DNA of 6,356 bases from Bifidobacterium sp. UBA744 (GCA_002298605.1 DBKS01000001.1:1-6356); one strand, 5' to 3'; numbered from the stretch's first letter, positions 1 to 6,054 are shown. Translations and numbers: made by a program. Notes: generated from the letters alone by a model not told the origin.

Positions 1-1120
1 CGTCCCACTGCTCGCGCACCGTTACATGCACGCCCGGTCCCGCGTATTTGCGGACGTTGGTCAGGGCCTCCTGCGTCAGACGATAGATGGCCTCGCCGGC
101 CTCGGGACTGAGCCGGTCGGGGGCCCGGTCGCCGCCGACGGTGTGGACGAGCGTGCCGTGGACGGTCGCCAGGGTCGCGGCGGAGGTGTCCAGCAGTTGG
201 GCCATATCCGCGTATTCGGCGTGATTCGGCCCGCCGAATACGTCCAGCAGGCGATTCATGTCGCGCAGGGCTCGTTCGGATTCATGCCGGATGGTCGCCA
301 TGGTGGCTCGCGCCACGGCGGGATCGTTGGTCCCCGCGTACCGGCCTCCATCGGATTGGATGATGATGGTGGACAGCGTGTGGGCCACCACGTCATGCAT
401 GTCGCGGGCGATGCGTGCTCGCTCCGCCGCCGATGCGATGCGCCGCTCCTCGATCTGGGAGGCCTCAAGCGCCGCGTTGCGCTCCTGCAACGCACGTACG
501 GTGGCGACGCGCGCCCGTTTCCAGAATGCGAGTATGATCACGCTGACCAGCAGCATGACCATCACCGCCGCCGTGATCATGAAGTCGGTCGCCATGAGGC
601 TCACGCAGCTGATGGTGGGGCCGTCGGTCCAAAAGGTGTCGCAGCCGTCGACGAAGTACGGCATGCCGACATGCGATCCGCTGCGCAGGGTTGCGACCAG
701 CGAGCCGGCGTTGACGCTGATCGCGTTGACGAGGTCGGCGGCAAGGGCCATACCGAATCCGATCGCGATCATAGGCCGCGTATCGCGGGGATCGCCGTAC
801 GCCAACACGGAGTACAGCATGATCAGACTGAACATGTCCCCGTAGGTCAGCGACGGCCCCAGCAGCAGCTGTGCCGCCGCGATCGCCGCGTACGCCAGCG
901 CCGCCGGCCTGGGGTGGGTGCGGCGGACCATCAGCGGAATCGTCAATGCGACGGACCACCACGGCGAATGCCCGCCGGCGTCGAAGAGCAATCCGGGGGA
1001 GTCCGCGGATGACATGCCGAGCAACAGCGCGCCGAACGACAGGCAGATGGCCAGGAGCACGTCGGCGACGGTGGTGTTCGCACGCGCCCACGTCAGAATG
1101 CGGTTCCCTCTGTGTCCCAT
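1..1120 (-). CDS. NarL/DesK-type membrane sensor histidine kinase, C-terminus cut by window edge
   Basis: Sensor kinase of a two-component system. It should autophosphorylate a histidine and pass the phosphate to a LuxR/NarL-type response regulator, probably encoded just beyond the left edge. 373 codons are visible from ATG 1120. The N-terminal half is hydrophobic, with about six membrane segments (near residues 18-36, 53-65, 72-88, 94-108, 115-135, 179-199). This leaves a loop at about 136-178, predicted outside, that carries two cysteines (C160, C172). A short coiled linker (about 201-235) leads to the HisKA_3 dimerisation motif ERARIARDMHDVVAHTLS, with phosphoacceptor H242. The ATP-binding N box follows (LTQEALTNVRKYA, N355) with Tyr where His is usual (KHA). 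The glycine-rich ATP lid is lost at the edge. No Shine-Dalgarno sequence precedes the ATG, so the gene may be leaderless. Family is certain; the signal sensed cannot be told. Confidence 0.9.
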   Translation of the reverse strand, partial: MGHRGNRILTWARANTTVADVLLAICLSFGALLLGMSSADSPGLLFDAGGHSPWWSVALTIPLMVRRTHPRPAALAYAAIAAAQLLLGPSLTYGDMFSLIMLYSVLAYGDPRDTRPMIAIGFGMALAADLVNAISVNAGSLVATLRSGSHVGMPYFVDGCDTFWTDGPTISCVSLMATDFMITAAVMVMLLVSVIILAFWKRARVATVRALQERNAALEASQIEERRIASAAERARIARDMHDVVAHTLSTIIIQSDGGRYAGTNDPAVARATMATIRHESERALRDMNRLLDVFGGPNHAEYADMAQLLDTSAATLATVHGTLVHTVGGDRAPDRLSPEAGEAIYRLTQEALTNVRKYAGPGVHVTVREQWD

Positions 1121-1127
1121 GGATGCA

Positions 1128-1133
1128 AGGCTA
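1128..1133 (-). promoter_or_regulatory. Possible -10 box of a leaderless histidine kinase transcript
   Basis: On the minus strand TAGCCT fits TANNNT and ends seven bases before the kinase ATG at 1120, which would place the transcription start at or next to the start codon. No good -35 lies at 16-18 bases (the best nearby is a weak GACAAA further out). The absence of any SD-like purine run before this ATG supports a leaderless reading. Confidence 0.35.
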
Positions 1134-1226
1134 GCGCCTGGAGGGGGACTGCGCATTTGTCGCGCGGTGTGGGTGAGATGGGCATCAGTGATTTCGTCGT
1201 GTATTCGGCGATGTTCCGGCAACAGG

Positions 1227-1232
1227 AAAGGA
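1227..1232 (+). promoter_or_regulatory. Ribosome binding site of the prolyl aminopeptidase
   Basis: AAAGGA lies ten bases before ATG 1243 and decides that start. The ATG at 1232 is out of frame. This gene therefore uses a leadered, SD-driven start, unlike the divergent kinase. Confidence 0.6.
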
Positions 1233-1242
1233 TGGACAGGCG

Positions 1243-2583
1243 ATGACGTTGTTGGCGCGGTATTACGTTCCGGGACTGAGTGTGGAGGATCGTTCGATTG
1301 ACGTTCCGTTGGATTGGTCCGGCAAGCAGCCCGGCGAGGGGTTCGCCGGCGAAAGCATCAAGCTGTTCTACCGCGTGCTGTCCGCGCCCGAGCACGTCAA
1401 CGACGACATGCCGCTGCTGGTCTTTCTGCAGGGCGGCCCCGGCGGCTCCGGCCCCCGCCCGCTTGACCCGCATTCCGACGGATGGATCGCCGAAGCCGTC
1501 AAGCATTTCCGCGTGATCCTGCCCGATCAGCGCGGCACGGGCCGGTCGAACCGCGTGGACGGCACGGTGATGGGGCGTATTGGCGAACCGGCGGCGCAGG
1601 CCGCGTATCTCAAGCATTTCCTCGCCGACTCCATCGTCAGGGATTTTGAGCATCTGCGCCGCACCGTGTTCTGCGGCCGCCAGTGGGTGACGCTGGGACA
1701 GAGCTACGGGGGCTTCCTGACCCTGACGTATCTGTCGCTGTTCCCCGAAGGCGTGACCGCGAGCTTCACATGCGGAGGCATTCCTCATGTGCCCGCCGAC
1801 GCCACCGAAGTGTACGAGCACACCTTCCCGCGCATGGCGAGGAAGACCGGGCAGTTCTACGACCGTTATCCGGTGGATGCGCAGCGCGCGGCCGCCGTGG
1901 CTGACGTGCTCGCCGACGGCGAGGTGACCCTGCCCAATGGAGATCCGCTGAGTGTGGAGCGCTTCCAGATGCTCGGCTCGGATTTCGGCATGAAGCCGAG
2001 CTTCGAACGCGTGCATTGGATTCTCGACGACGCGTTCCTCGACGGCGACGGCAGTGCCTCGAAGGGGTCCCCGCTGAGCGAGGAGTTTCTGACCAAGGTG
2101 ATGAACGCCACTTCGTCCCGTCCTCTCTACTGGCCGCTGCAGGAGTTCATCTACGCCAACGGCGAGCTCGACGAGCCGATTCGCTGGGCCGCGCAGCGCG
2201 TGCGCGACGCCAGGCCGGAATTCGACGCGTCCGCCCGCCCTCTGCTGTTCACCGGCGAGGCCATGTTCCCCTGGATGTTCAAGCAGGAGGCCGCGTTGCG
2301 CCCCTTCGCGCCGGCGATGGATCTGCTGATGGAGGACACCAGCTGGGGCGTGATCTACGACGAGGACCAACTGGCGCGCAATGAGGTGCCGTTGCAGGCC
2401 GCGGTCTATTTCGACGACATGTACGTGGACTCCGGCATGCAGTTCGACACCCTGTCCCGAGTGGGCAACTCGCATTACTGGACCACCAACGAGTTCGAGC
2501 ACGACGGGCTGCACGGTTCCGTGGTGTTCAAGCACCTGTACGACGAGGCCCTGAACCGCGGCGACCTCGAGGCGCTGTTCTGA
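1243..2583 (+). CDS. pip: Proline iminopeptidase (prolyl aminopeptidase), peptidase family S33
   Basis: Cytoplasmic serine exopeptidase that removes N-terminal proline from peptides; 446 residues, an alpha/beta-hydrolase. Visible motifs in order: oxyanion-hole loop LQGGPGGSG (62-70; the first position of the common HGGPG motif is Gln here, as in the larger S33 members), the strand/turn DQRGTGRS (95-102), and the nucleophile elbow GQSYGG with S154. A long helical cap follows at about 170-380. The catalytic Asp probably lies in YFDDMYVD (389-396) and the His in HDGLHG (420-425, H424 favoured). There is no signal peptide, so it acts inside the cell on imported peptides. proC begins 49 bases downstream with no terminator between, suggesting co-transcription and a shared role in proline supply. 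The family also includes aminopeptidases of broader specificity, so strict proline preference is inferred. Confidence 0.9.
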   Translation: MTLLARYYVPGLSVEDRSIDVPLDWSGKQPGEGFAGESIKLFYRVLSAPEHVNDDMPLLVFLQGGPGGSGPRPLDPHSDGWIAEAVKHFRVILPDQRGTGRSNRVDGTVMGRIGEPAAQAAYLKHFLADSIVRDFEHLRRTVFCGRQWVTLGQSYGGFLTLTYLSLFPEGVTASFTCGGIPHVPADATEVYEHTFPRMARKTGQFYDRYPVDAQRAAAVADVLADGEVTLPNGDPLSVERFQMLGSDFGMKPSFERVHWILDDAFLDGDGSASKGSPLSEEFLTKVMNATSSRPLYWPLQEFIYANGELDEPIRWAAQRVRDARPEFDASARPLLFTGEAMFPWMFKQEAALRPFAPAMDLLMEDTSWGVIYDEDQLARNEVPLQAAVYFDDMYVDSGMQFDTLSRVGNSHYWTTNEFEHDGLHGSVVFKHLYDEALNRGDLEALF

Positions 2584-2618
2584 CCGGGGGCGCGTCGTTG
2601 CAGGAGTTGTGGGAAGCG

Positions 2619-2624
2619 AAGGGA
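2619..2624 (+). promoter_or_regulatory. Ribosome binding site favouring proC start at 2633
   Basis: AAGGGA ends eight bases before ATG 2633 but only two before ATG 2627, so the third possible start (after GTG 2609 and ATG 2627) has the best spacing. Confidence 0.5.
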
Positions 2625-2632
2625 ATATGAGC

Positions 2633-3433
2633 ATGGATGACATCACCATTGGTTTCATCGGATATGGCAACATGGCCCAGGCCATCGCGCAGGGCCTGGT
2701 GGGCGCCGGCGTGGTGAACGGCGGGCAGATCGTCGCCTGCGCCGCGCATTTCGACAAGCTCGAGGCCAATGCCGCCAAGCTCGGCGTGCGCCCGCTGCAT
2801 TCCGCCGTCGAGGTGGCCTCCGCCGCGGATGTGGTGATCGTGGCCATCAAGCCGCATCAGGTCGAAGCGGTCGTCAAGCCGATTGCCGGGGAGCTCGCGA
2901 AGGCCGGCAAGATCGTCGTCTCCATCGCGGCGGGATGGGATCTCGCCAAATACCGCGAACTGTTCGGCGCCGCCTTCGGCGCCGCGCATGTGCAGTGCAC
3001 CATTCCGAACACGCCGATGGCGGTCGGCAAGGGCGTGCTCGTCACGGAAGCCGACAACACGCTGACCGGCGAACAGACGGCGTTGTTCGAGCGCCTGTTC
3101 GGCCCGATCAGCCTGATCGAACGCGTCGACACCACGCATATGACCATTGCCATGGTGGTGGCCGGATGCGCGCCGGCCTTCACCGACATGTACATCGAGG
3201 CGCTTGGCGACGCCGGCGTCAAATACGGGTTGCAGCGTGCGGCGGCCTATCGTCTCGCCGCCAAAATGGTCGAGGGCGTGGGTGCGCTGTACATGGCCGC
3301 CGAAACCCATCCGGGCGTCATGAAGGATGCGGTCTGCTCGCCCGGCGGCACCACGATCCGCGGCGTCGCCTCGCTGGAGGAGTCCGCCTTCCGCGGCGCG
3401 GTGATCAGGGCGGTCGACGCGATCGCCGGGTGA
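2633..3433 (+). CDS. proC: Pyrroline-5-carboxylate reductase
   Basis: Catalyses the last step of proline synthesis: NAD(P)H-dependent reduction of 1-pyrroline-5-carboxylate to L-proline, in the cytoplasm. 266 residues from ATG 2633, the family's usual length. The N-terminal Rossmann fold opens with GFIGYGNMA (7-15), the dinucleotide loop. AIKPHQ, shortly after the middle of that domain, is the usual strand-end motif. The C-terminal helical dimerisation domain carries the P5CR signature HPGVMKDAVCSPGGTTIRG (226-244), with SPGGTT at 236-241 binding substrate. In-frame starts at GTG 2609 and ATG 2627 would add eight or two residues before the Rossmann strand; ribosome-site spacing favours 2633. 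It sits directly behind the proline iminopeptidase, pairing proline synthesis with proline recovery from peptides. Intact, with no odd residues seen. Confidence 0.95.
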   Translation: MDDITIGFIGYGNMAQAIAQGLVGAGVVNGGQIVACAAHFDKLEANAAKLGVRPLHSAVEVASAADVVIVAIKPHQVEAVVKPIAGELAKAGKIVVSIAAGWDLAKYRELFGAAFGAAHVQCTIPNTPMAVGKGVLVTEADNTLTGEQTALFERLFGPISLIERVDTTHMTIAMVVAGCAPAFTDMYIEALGDAGVKYGLQRAAAYRLAAKMVEGVGALYMAAETHPGVMKDAVCSPGGTTIRGVASLEESAFRGAVIRAVDAIAG

Positions 3434-3458
3434 GTCGCCCGATCCGCCGCCCGCCACG

Positions 3459-3504
3459 CGTCACGTCGCCACGCCGTCGCGCCGGCTGACGCGATGACGT
3501 GACG
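3459..3504 (+). repeat. 9-bp inverted repeat between proC and ychF
   Basis: CGTCACGTC (3459-3467) is exactly complementary to GACGTGACG (3496-3504). Inside lies a second stem, TCGCG (3477-3481) with CGCGA (3490-3494), around an eight-base loop. No T-run follows, so it is not a standard intrinsic terminator. Its right arm falls between the possible -35 and -10 of ychF, so it could be an operator or an RNA hairpin ending or attenuating proC transcripts. Confidence 0.5.
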
Positions 3505-3516
3505 GGAAGGTAGTGT
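3486..3516 (+). promoter_or_regulatory. Probable ychF promoter giving a leaderless transcript
   Basis: The -10 candidate TAGTGT (3511-3516) ends seven bases before ATG 3524. A weak -35, CTGACG (3486-3491), sits 19 bases upstream of it. The purine-rich GGAGG at 3517-3521 is only two bases from the ATG, too close to work as a normal ribosome binding site, which favours the leaderless interpretation. Confidence 0.4.
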
Positions 3517-3523
3517 GGAGGGC

Positions 3524-4618
3524 ATGTCTCTTACCATTGGAATCGTCGGACTGCCGAATGTCGGCAAGTCCACCATGTTTAACGCCCTGACCCGTAACAA
3601 CGTGCTTGCGGAGAACTACCCGTTCGCCACCATCGAGCCGAACACCGGCATCGTGCCGCTGCCGGACAAGCGTCTTCCGGTGCTCGCCAAACTGGTGCAC
3701 ACCGAGAAGATCGTGCCCGCCACCGTCACCTTCGTGGACATCGCGGGCATCGTCAAGGGCGCGTCGGAGGGCGAGGGCCTGGGCAACAAGTTCCTCGCCA
3801 ACATCCGCGAGGCGGACGCGATCTGCGAGGTGGTGCGCGCCTTCGAGGACGACGACATCGTGCATGTGAACGGGCACGTCGACCCGGCCGACGACATCGA
3901 CACCATCAACACCGAGCTGATCCTAGCCGACCTGCAGACCATCGAGAACGCGCTGCCCAAACTCGAGAAGGATCTTCGCGGCAAGAAGATCGAACCGGCC
4001 TATATGGACGCCGTCAAGCAGGCCAAAACAATCCTCGAGTCCGGCGAGACGCTGGACAAGGCCGCTCGCGAGGGTCGTTTCGACAAGGACTCCGTCTACG
4101 ATCTGCATCTGATGACCGCCAAGCCGTTCATCTACGTGTTCAATGTGGATGACGCCGAATTGCAGAACAAGGAACTGCAGAGCAAGCTCGCCGCCTCCGT
4201 GGCCCCGGCCCCCGCCATCTTCCTCAACGCCCAGTTCGAGGCCGATCTGACGGAGCTTGACGAGGCGGACGCCCGCGAAATGCTCGCCGACGCCGGGCTT
4301 GAGGAGTCCGGTCTCGACCAGTTGGCCCGCGTGGGCTACGACACGCTCGGCCTGTCCACCTTCCTCACCGCCGGCGAGAAGGAGGTGCGCGCCTGGCAGA
4401 TCCACAAGGGCTTCACCGCCCCGCAGGCCGCCGGCGTCATCCACACCGATTTCGAGAAGGGCTTCATCAAGGCCGAGATCGTCTCCTACGATGATTTCGT
4501 CGCCGCCGACGGCTCCATGGTCAAGATCAAGGAGGAGGGCAAGCTGCGCCAGGAGGGCCGCGACTACGTCATGCAGGACGGCGACATCGTCGAATTCAGG
4601 TTCAACGTTTCCAGGTAG
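3524..4618 (+). CDS. ychF: Ribosome-associated P-loop NTPase YchF (OLA1 family)
   Basis: Conserved Obg-family P-loop NTPase that hydrolyses ATP in preference to GTP and associates with ribosomes; linked in other bacteria to translation of leaderless mRNAs and stress responses. 364 residues, full family length. The G1 P-loop GLPNVGKS is at 9-16. The G3 motif DIAG is at 72-75, followed by a hydrophobic residue (I76) where other GTPases have catalytic Gln, the mark of HAS-type GTPases. The G4 position reads NVDD (207-210), not NKxD, fitting relaxed or ATP specificity. A coiled-coil arm lies at about 130-200 and a TGS domain at about 277-362, ending in the typical FRFNV. ATG 3524 gives the family's usual start (MSLTIGIVGLPN); the in-frame GTG at 3515 would add three residues and is not favoured. 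Single gene, closed by a terminator 16 bases later. Confidence 0.97.
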   Translation: MSLTIGIVGLPNVGKSTMFNALTRNNVLAENYPFATIEPNTGIVPLPDKRLPVLAKLVHTEKIVPATVTFVDIAGIVKGASEGEGLGNKFLANIREADAICEVVRAFEDDDIVHVNGHVDPADDIDTINTELILADLQTIENALPKLEKDLRGKKIEPAYMDAVKQAKTILESGETLDKAAREGRFDKDSVYDLHLMTAKPFIYVFNVDDAELQNKELQSKLAASVAPAPAIFLNAQFEADLTELDEADAREMLADAGLEESGLDQLARVGYDTLGLSTFLTAGEKEVRAWQIHKGFTAPQAAGVIHTDFEKGFIKAEIVSYDDFVAADGSMVKIKEEGKLRQEGRDYVMQDGDIVEFRFNVSR

Positions 4619-4634
4619 CGTTTCCGCCCATGTG

Positions 4635-4693
4635 AAAACGGCTTGTTTCCAACGATTTCGGGCTTTCCGAACGTTGGAGGCAAGCCGTTTTTT
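4635..4693 (+). terminator. Nested-stem intrinsic terminator after ychF
   Basis: AAAACGGCTTG (4635-4645) pairs exactly with CAAGCCGTTTT (4681-4691). Inside it CCAACG (4649-4654) pairs with CGTTGG (4672-4677), and inside that TTCGG (4657-4661) pairs with CCGAA (4667-4671) around a five-base loop. A run of six T (4688-4693) follows the GC stem. The A-run on the 5' side means it might also act on leftward transcripts. Confidence 0.93.
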
Positions 4694-4695
4694 GA

Positions 4696-5166
4696 ATGCG
4701 CGAGATCGGATACGGCCTGATCCCGCTCGGGCAATGGCGTCGACTGTGGGTCGGGCTCGTCGCGCGACGGAACACGATCCTCATGCTCGACGCCGCGCCA
4801 TGCGGCTACATGGCGCTCGTCCACGTCACCGACCGGATCGACCGCCGGCTCACGCCGCAGCCGGACAGAATCCTGTGGGCCACTGCCCCGAATGCGACGC
4901 CATGCTCCGACTGGCGGACGTGCGGGTCGCCTATCTCGACAGGGCGGCCGAAACCGAACTCGGCTCGGCCGCCGCGACCGGCATGCACATCACCCGCACC
5001 AGCCGGGGCCGCCGGATGGCTCGTCGAAACCATGGGCGGGGTTCGGGGGTGGACCGGCTGCGCAGCTGGCGGCGCAGGGGGCGGGCTGCCGTCCCGCAAA
5101 CGACTCGAGGGCGGCTGTTGGGAATGGTCGGCGTCCGATCTGCTGGCACGCGCCGGCGGGGCGTGA
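4696..5166 (+). pseudogene. Unrecognised reading frame, probably a frame-disrupted remnant
   Basis: Family not recognised. Frame 1 is open from ATG 4696 to TGA 5166 (156 codons). Codon-position bias supports frame 1 only to about 4880 (protein beginning MREIGYGLIPLGQWRRLW). From about 4885 to 5015 the frame read from the third base is more gene-like: it gives HCPECDAMLRLADVRVAYLD, and by my hand count about 83% of third positions are G/C, against about 70% in frame 1. After about 5020 frame 1 again looks moderately coding, ending CWEWSASDLLARAGGA. This fits an old gene with two roughly compensating indels, or a chance open frame in GC-rich DNA. The ATG is two bases after the T-run of the ychF terminator and has no ribosome binding site, so the true 5' end may be lost. 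A CPEC motif and another Cys upstream hint at metal binding but prove nothing. Confidence 0.4.
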
Positions 5167-5177
5167 TATGGTGATGT

Positions 5178-5206
5178 TTGACGATACTAATGTATCGCAT
5201 TAGTAT
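5178..5206 (+). promoter_or_regulatory. higBA promoter
   Basis: TTGACG (5178-5183) as -35, an exact 17-base spacer, and TAGTAT (5201-5206) as -10 make the best sigma-70-type promoter in the window. Transcription would start about 5212-5215, at or beside GTG 5214. The TTG that opens the longest toxin frame is therefore part of the -35 box and lies upstream of the transcript. Confidence 0.8.
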
Positions 5207-5209
5207 CGT
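5181..5209. promoter_or_regulatory. Palindromic operator for HigA/HigBA autorepression
   Basis: ACGATACTAATG (5181-5192) and CATTAGTATCGT (5198-5209) are perfect 12-base inverted arms around TATCG. The palindrome starts inside the -35, fills the spacer and covers the whole -10. This is the expected site for the antitoxin dimer or the toxin-antitoxin complex to block RNA polymerase. It is strikingly AT-rich against its surroundings. Confidence 0.85.
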
Positions 5210-5213
5210 GTCT

Positions 5214-5501
5214 GTGAGAACGCGGAACGGGGAACTCAACGACTACCTCTACGGCGGCACATACCCGAAAGGCTACCCGTCCGGAGTGGAAAAGCAGCTC
5301 AAGCGCAAGCTCCAGATGCTCAAGGCCGCGCACGCGCTCCAAGACCTCAAGATTCCGCCCGGCAATATGCTCGAACCATTGAAGGGCGACCTGCTGGGCC
5401 ACTGGAGCATCCGCGTCAACAAGCAATGGCGTCTCATCTTCCAATGGGACGACGAAAACAAGGAGGCATACGATGTCTACTTCGACGACTACCACCGATG
5501 A
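5214..5501 (+). CDS. higB: HigB-family toxin (RelE-fold mRNA interferase)
   Basis: Toxin of a type II toxin-antitoxin pair. Members of this family cleave mRNA at the ribosome and stop growth when free of antitoxin. From GTG 5214 it has 95 residues, the family's usual size. Helices at about 22-42 (VEKQLKRKLQMLKAAHALQD) are followed by the diagnostic stretch IPPGNMLEPLKG (47-58), HWSIRVNKQWRLIF (63-76) and the terminal DDYH (91-94). R73 and H94 are the likely active-site residues, as in GraT/HigB relatives. Start choice is difficult: TTG 5178 and ATG 5190 give longer frames but lie upstream of the predicted transcription start. GTG 5208 matches the family's N-terminal length best. GTG 5214 sits seven bases after the -10 and suits a leaderless transcript. 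higA overlaps its last 29 bases, so the two are co-translated. Function by family is firm; the exact N-terminus is not. Confidence 0.9.
   Translation: MRTRNGELNDYLYGGTYPKGYPSGVEKQLKRKLQMLKAAHALQDLKIPPGNMLEPLKGDLLGHWSIRVNKQWRLIFQWDDENKEAYDVYFDDYHR
5461..5466 (+). promoter_or_regulatory. Strong ribosome binding site of higA inside higB
   Basis: AGGAGG, six bases before ATG 5473, is a perfect Shine-Dalgarno sequence within the toxin's coding sequence. A leaderless toxin start combined with a consensus antitoxin site would favour more antitoxin than toxin from one mRNA. Confidence 0.85.
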
Positions 5502-5775
5502 ATACCTCAGTGCGCCCGGCGAGATTCTCAGCGAGGAATTCATGCAGCCACTCGGCATCACCGGATACCGTCTCGCCAAAGCCATCGACGTGCCCCAGAC
5601 GGCCATCAGCGAGATCGTCAACGGGAAGCGCGCCATTACCATCCCCATGGCCTACCGCCTAGCCAAGGCGCTCGGTACCACACCCGAATTCTGGGTCAAC
5701 CTCCAACGCGACTATGACATGCTCAGCTTCGACCCCAGCCAGCTCGGCGACATTCGCCCGCTCGTCGAAGCATGA
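5473..5775 (+). CDS. higA: HigA-family antitoxin, XRE-type DNA-binding protein
   Basis: Antitoxin of the HigBA pair. It binds and neutralises HigB and, as a dimer, binds DNA to repress its own operon. 100 residues. After a short Thr/Ser-rich leader (1-9) comes the family hallmark APGEILSEEFMQPLGIT (14-30). The helix-turn-helix is at about 30-56 (YRLAKAIDVPQTAISEIVNG, then KRAITI), followed by AYRLAKALGTTPEFWVNLQ (60-78) and YDM (81-83), the classic HigA tail. The start is fixed by the AGGAGG site and overlaps the end of higB by 29 bases. Its target is very likely the palindrome at 5181-5209. Toxin-first order is the rule for higBA. The operon lies behind a strong terminator and carries its own promoter, so it is an independent, probably horizontally gained unit. 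Confidence 0.95.
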   Translation: MSTSTTTTDEYLSAPGEILSEEFMQPLGITGYRLAKAIDVPQTAISEIVNGKRAITIPMAYRLAKALGTTPEFWVNLQRDYDMLSFDPSQLGDIRPLVEA

Positions 5776-5780
5776 CCTTG

Positions 5781-5814
5781 AAAACCGTTGCGGTCGTTGG
5801 CTGGCCGAGTTTTT
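5781..5814 (+). terminator. Weak intrinsic terminator after higA
   Basis: CGGTC (5791-5795) pairs with GGCCG (5803-5807) with one G-U pair, extendable by another G-U, and AAAAC (5781-5785) pairs with GTTTT (5809-5813). Five T (5810-5814) follow. It begins six bases after the higA stop codon. The stem is short, so read-through is likely. Confidence 0.5.
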
Positions 5815-5854
5815 GTGCCACTTTGTCGTGTGGTTGGTGGTGTGGAAGGGGTCG

Positions 5855-5863
5855 TGCCATAAT
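5855..5863 (+). promoter_or_regulatory. Possible extended -10 promoter
   Basis: TGCCATAAT has the TGN extension and matches five of six bases of TATAAT. The best -35 is TTGGTG (5834-5839) at 18 bases, a poor match. It would drive rightward transcription into the GC-rich region that has no clear gene. Confidence 0.35.
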
Positions 5864-6008
5864 GCGTGGGGCCCCGAGAATGCAGGTGGTTCCGGGGCTT
5901 CGTGCGTAATCGGGGGCTTGCAAGCGGACGTGCTTCGACCGGGTGCCGCCGTGTTTGAAGAGGGGCTGTCTTCCCGAAGCGTGGAGCGATTGCCGTGGCG
6001 GGACGCTT

Positions 6009-6017
6009 GGGGGGGGG
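6009..6017. repeat. Homopolymer run of nine G
   Basis: Nine consecutive G, the longest homopolymer in the window. Such runs are prone to slippage during replication and to sequencing error. No coding frame here is convincing, so any effect would be on a transcript or on frame reconstruction. Confidence 0.9.
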
Positions 6018-6054
6018 TCGGTGGTCTTGCGGCCTTCACCGGTGCCGGCGTGGT

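Larger units (their letters stand above)
5815..6054. other. GC-rich stretch with no supported gene
   Basis: Open frames cross this stretch on both strands, but none has gene-like composition, a recognisable family or a ribosome binding site. It holds a possible promoter (5855-5863), a possible six-base stem GCCCCG (5871-5876) with CGGGGC (5893-5898), and a run of nine G. I looked for tRNA, tmRNA, RNase P RNA and SRP RNA signatures and saw none. It could be an untranslated leader or an uncharacterised structured RNA; that is speculation. Confidence 0.4.

Noticed and set aside
26..1012. A 328-codon plus-strand frame at the left
   Set aside because: The opposite strand encodes an unmistakable histidine kinase with its H box and N box; this frame is its complement.
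1093..2850. A 585-codon open frame on the minus strand opposite pip and proC
   Set aside because: It is antisense to two complete, motif-bearing genes and its protein has no recognisable domain. Long antisense frames are common in GC-rich genes.
2528..3457. A 309-codon minus-strand frame opposite proC
   Set aside because: Shadow of proC. It is rich in His, Asp, Gly and Arg, with no family signature.
4257..5174. A 305-codon plus-strand frame starting inside ychF
   Set aside because: Its first part is the wrong frame of ychF and runs through the terminator. Only the part at about 4885-5015 shows coding bias, and that is covered under the 4696-5166 remnant.
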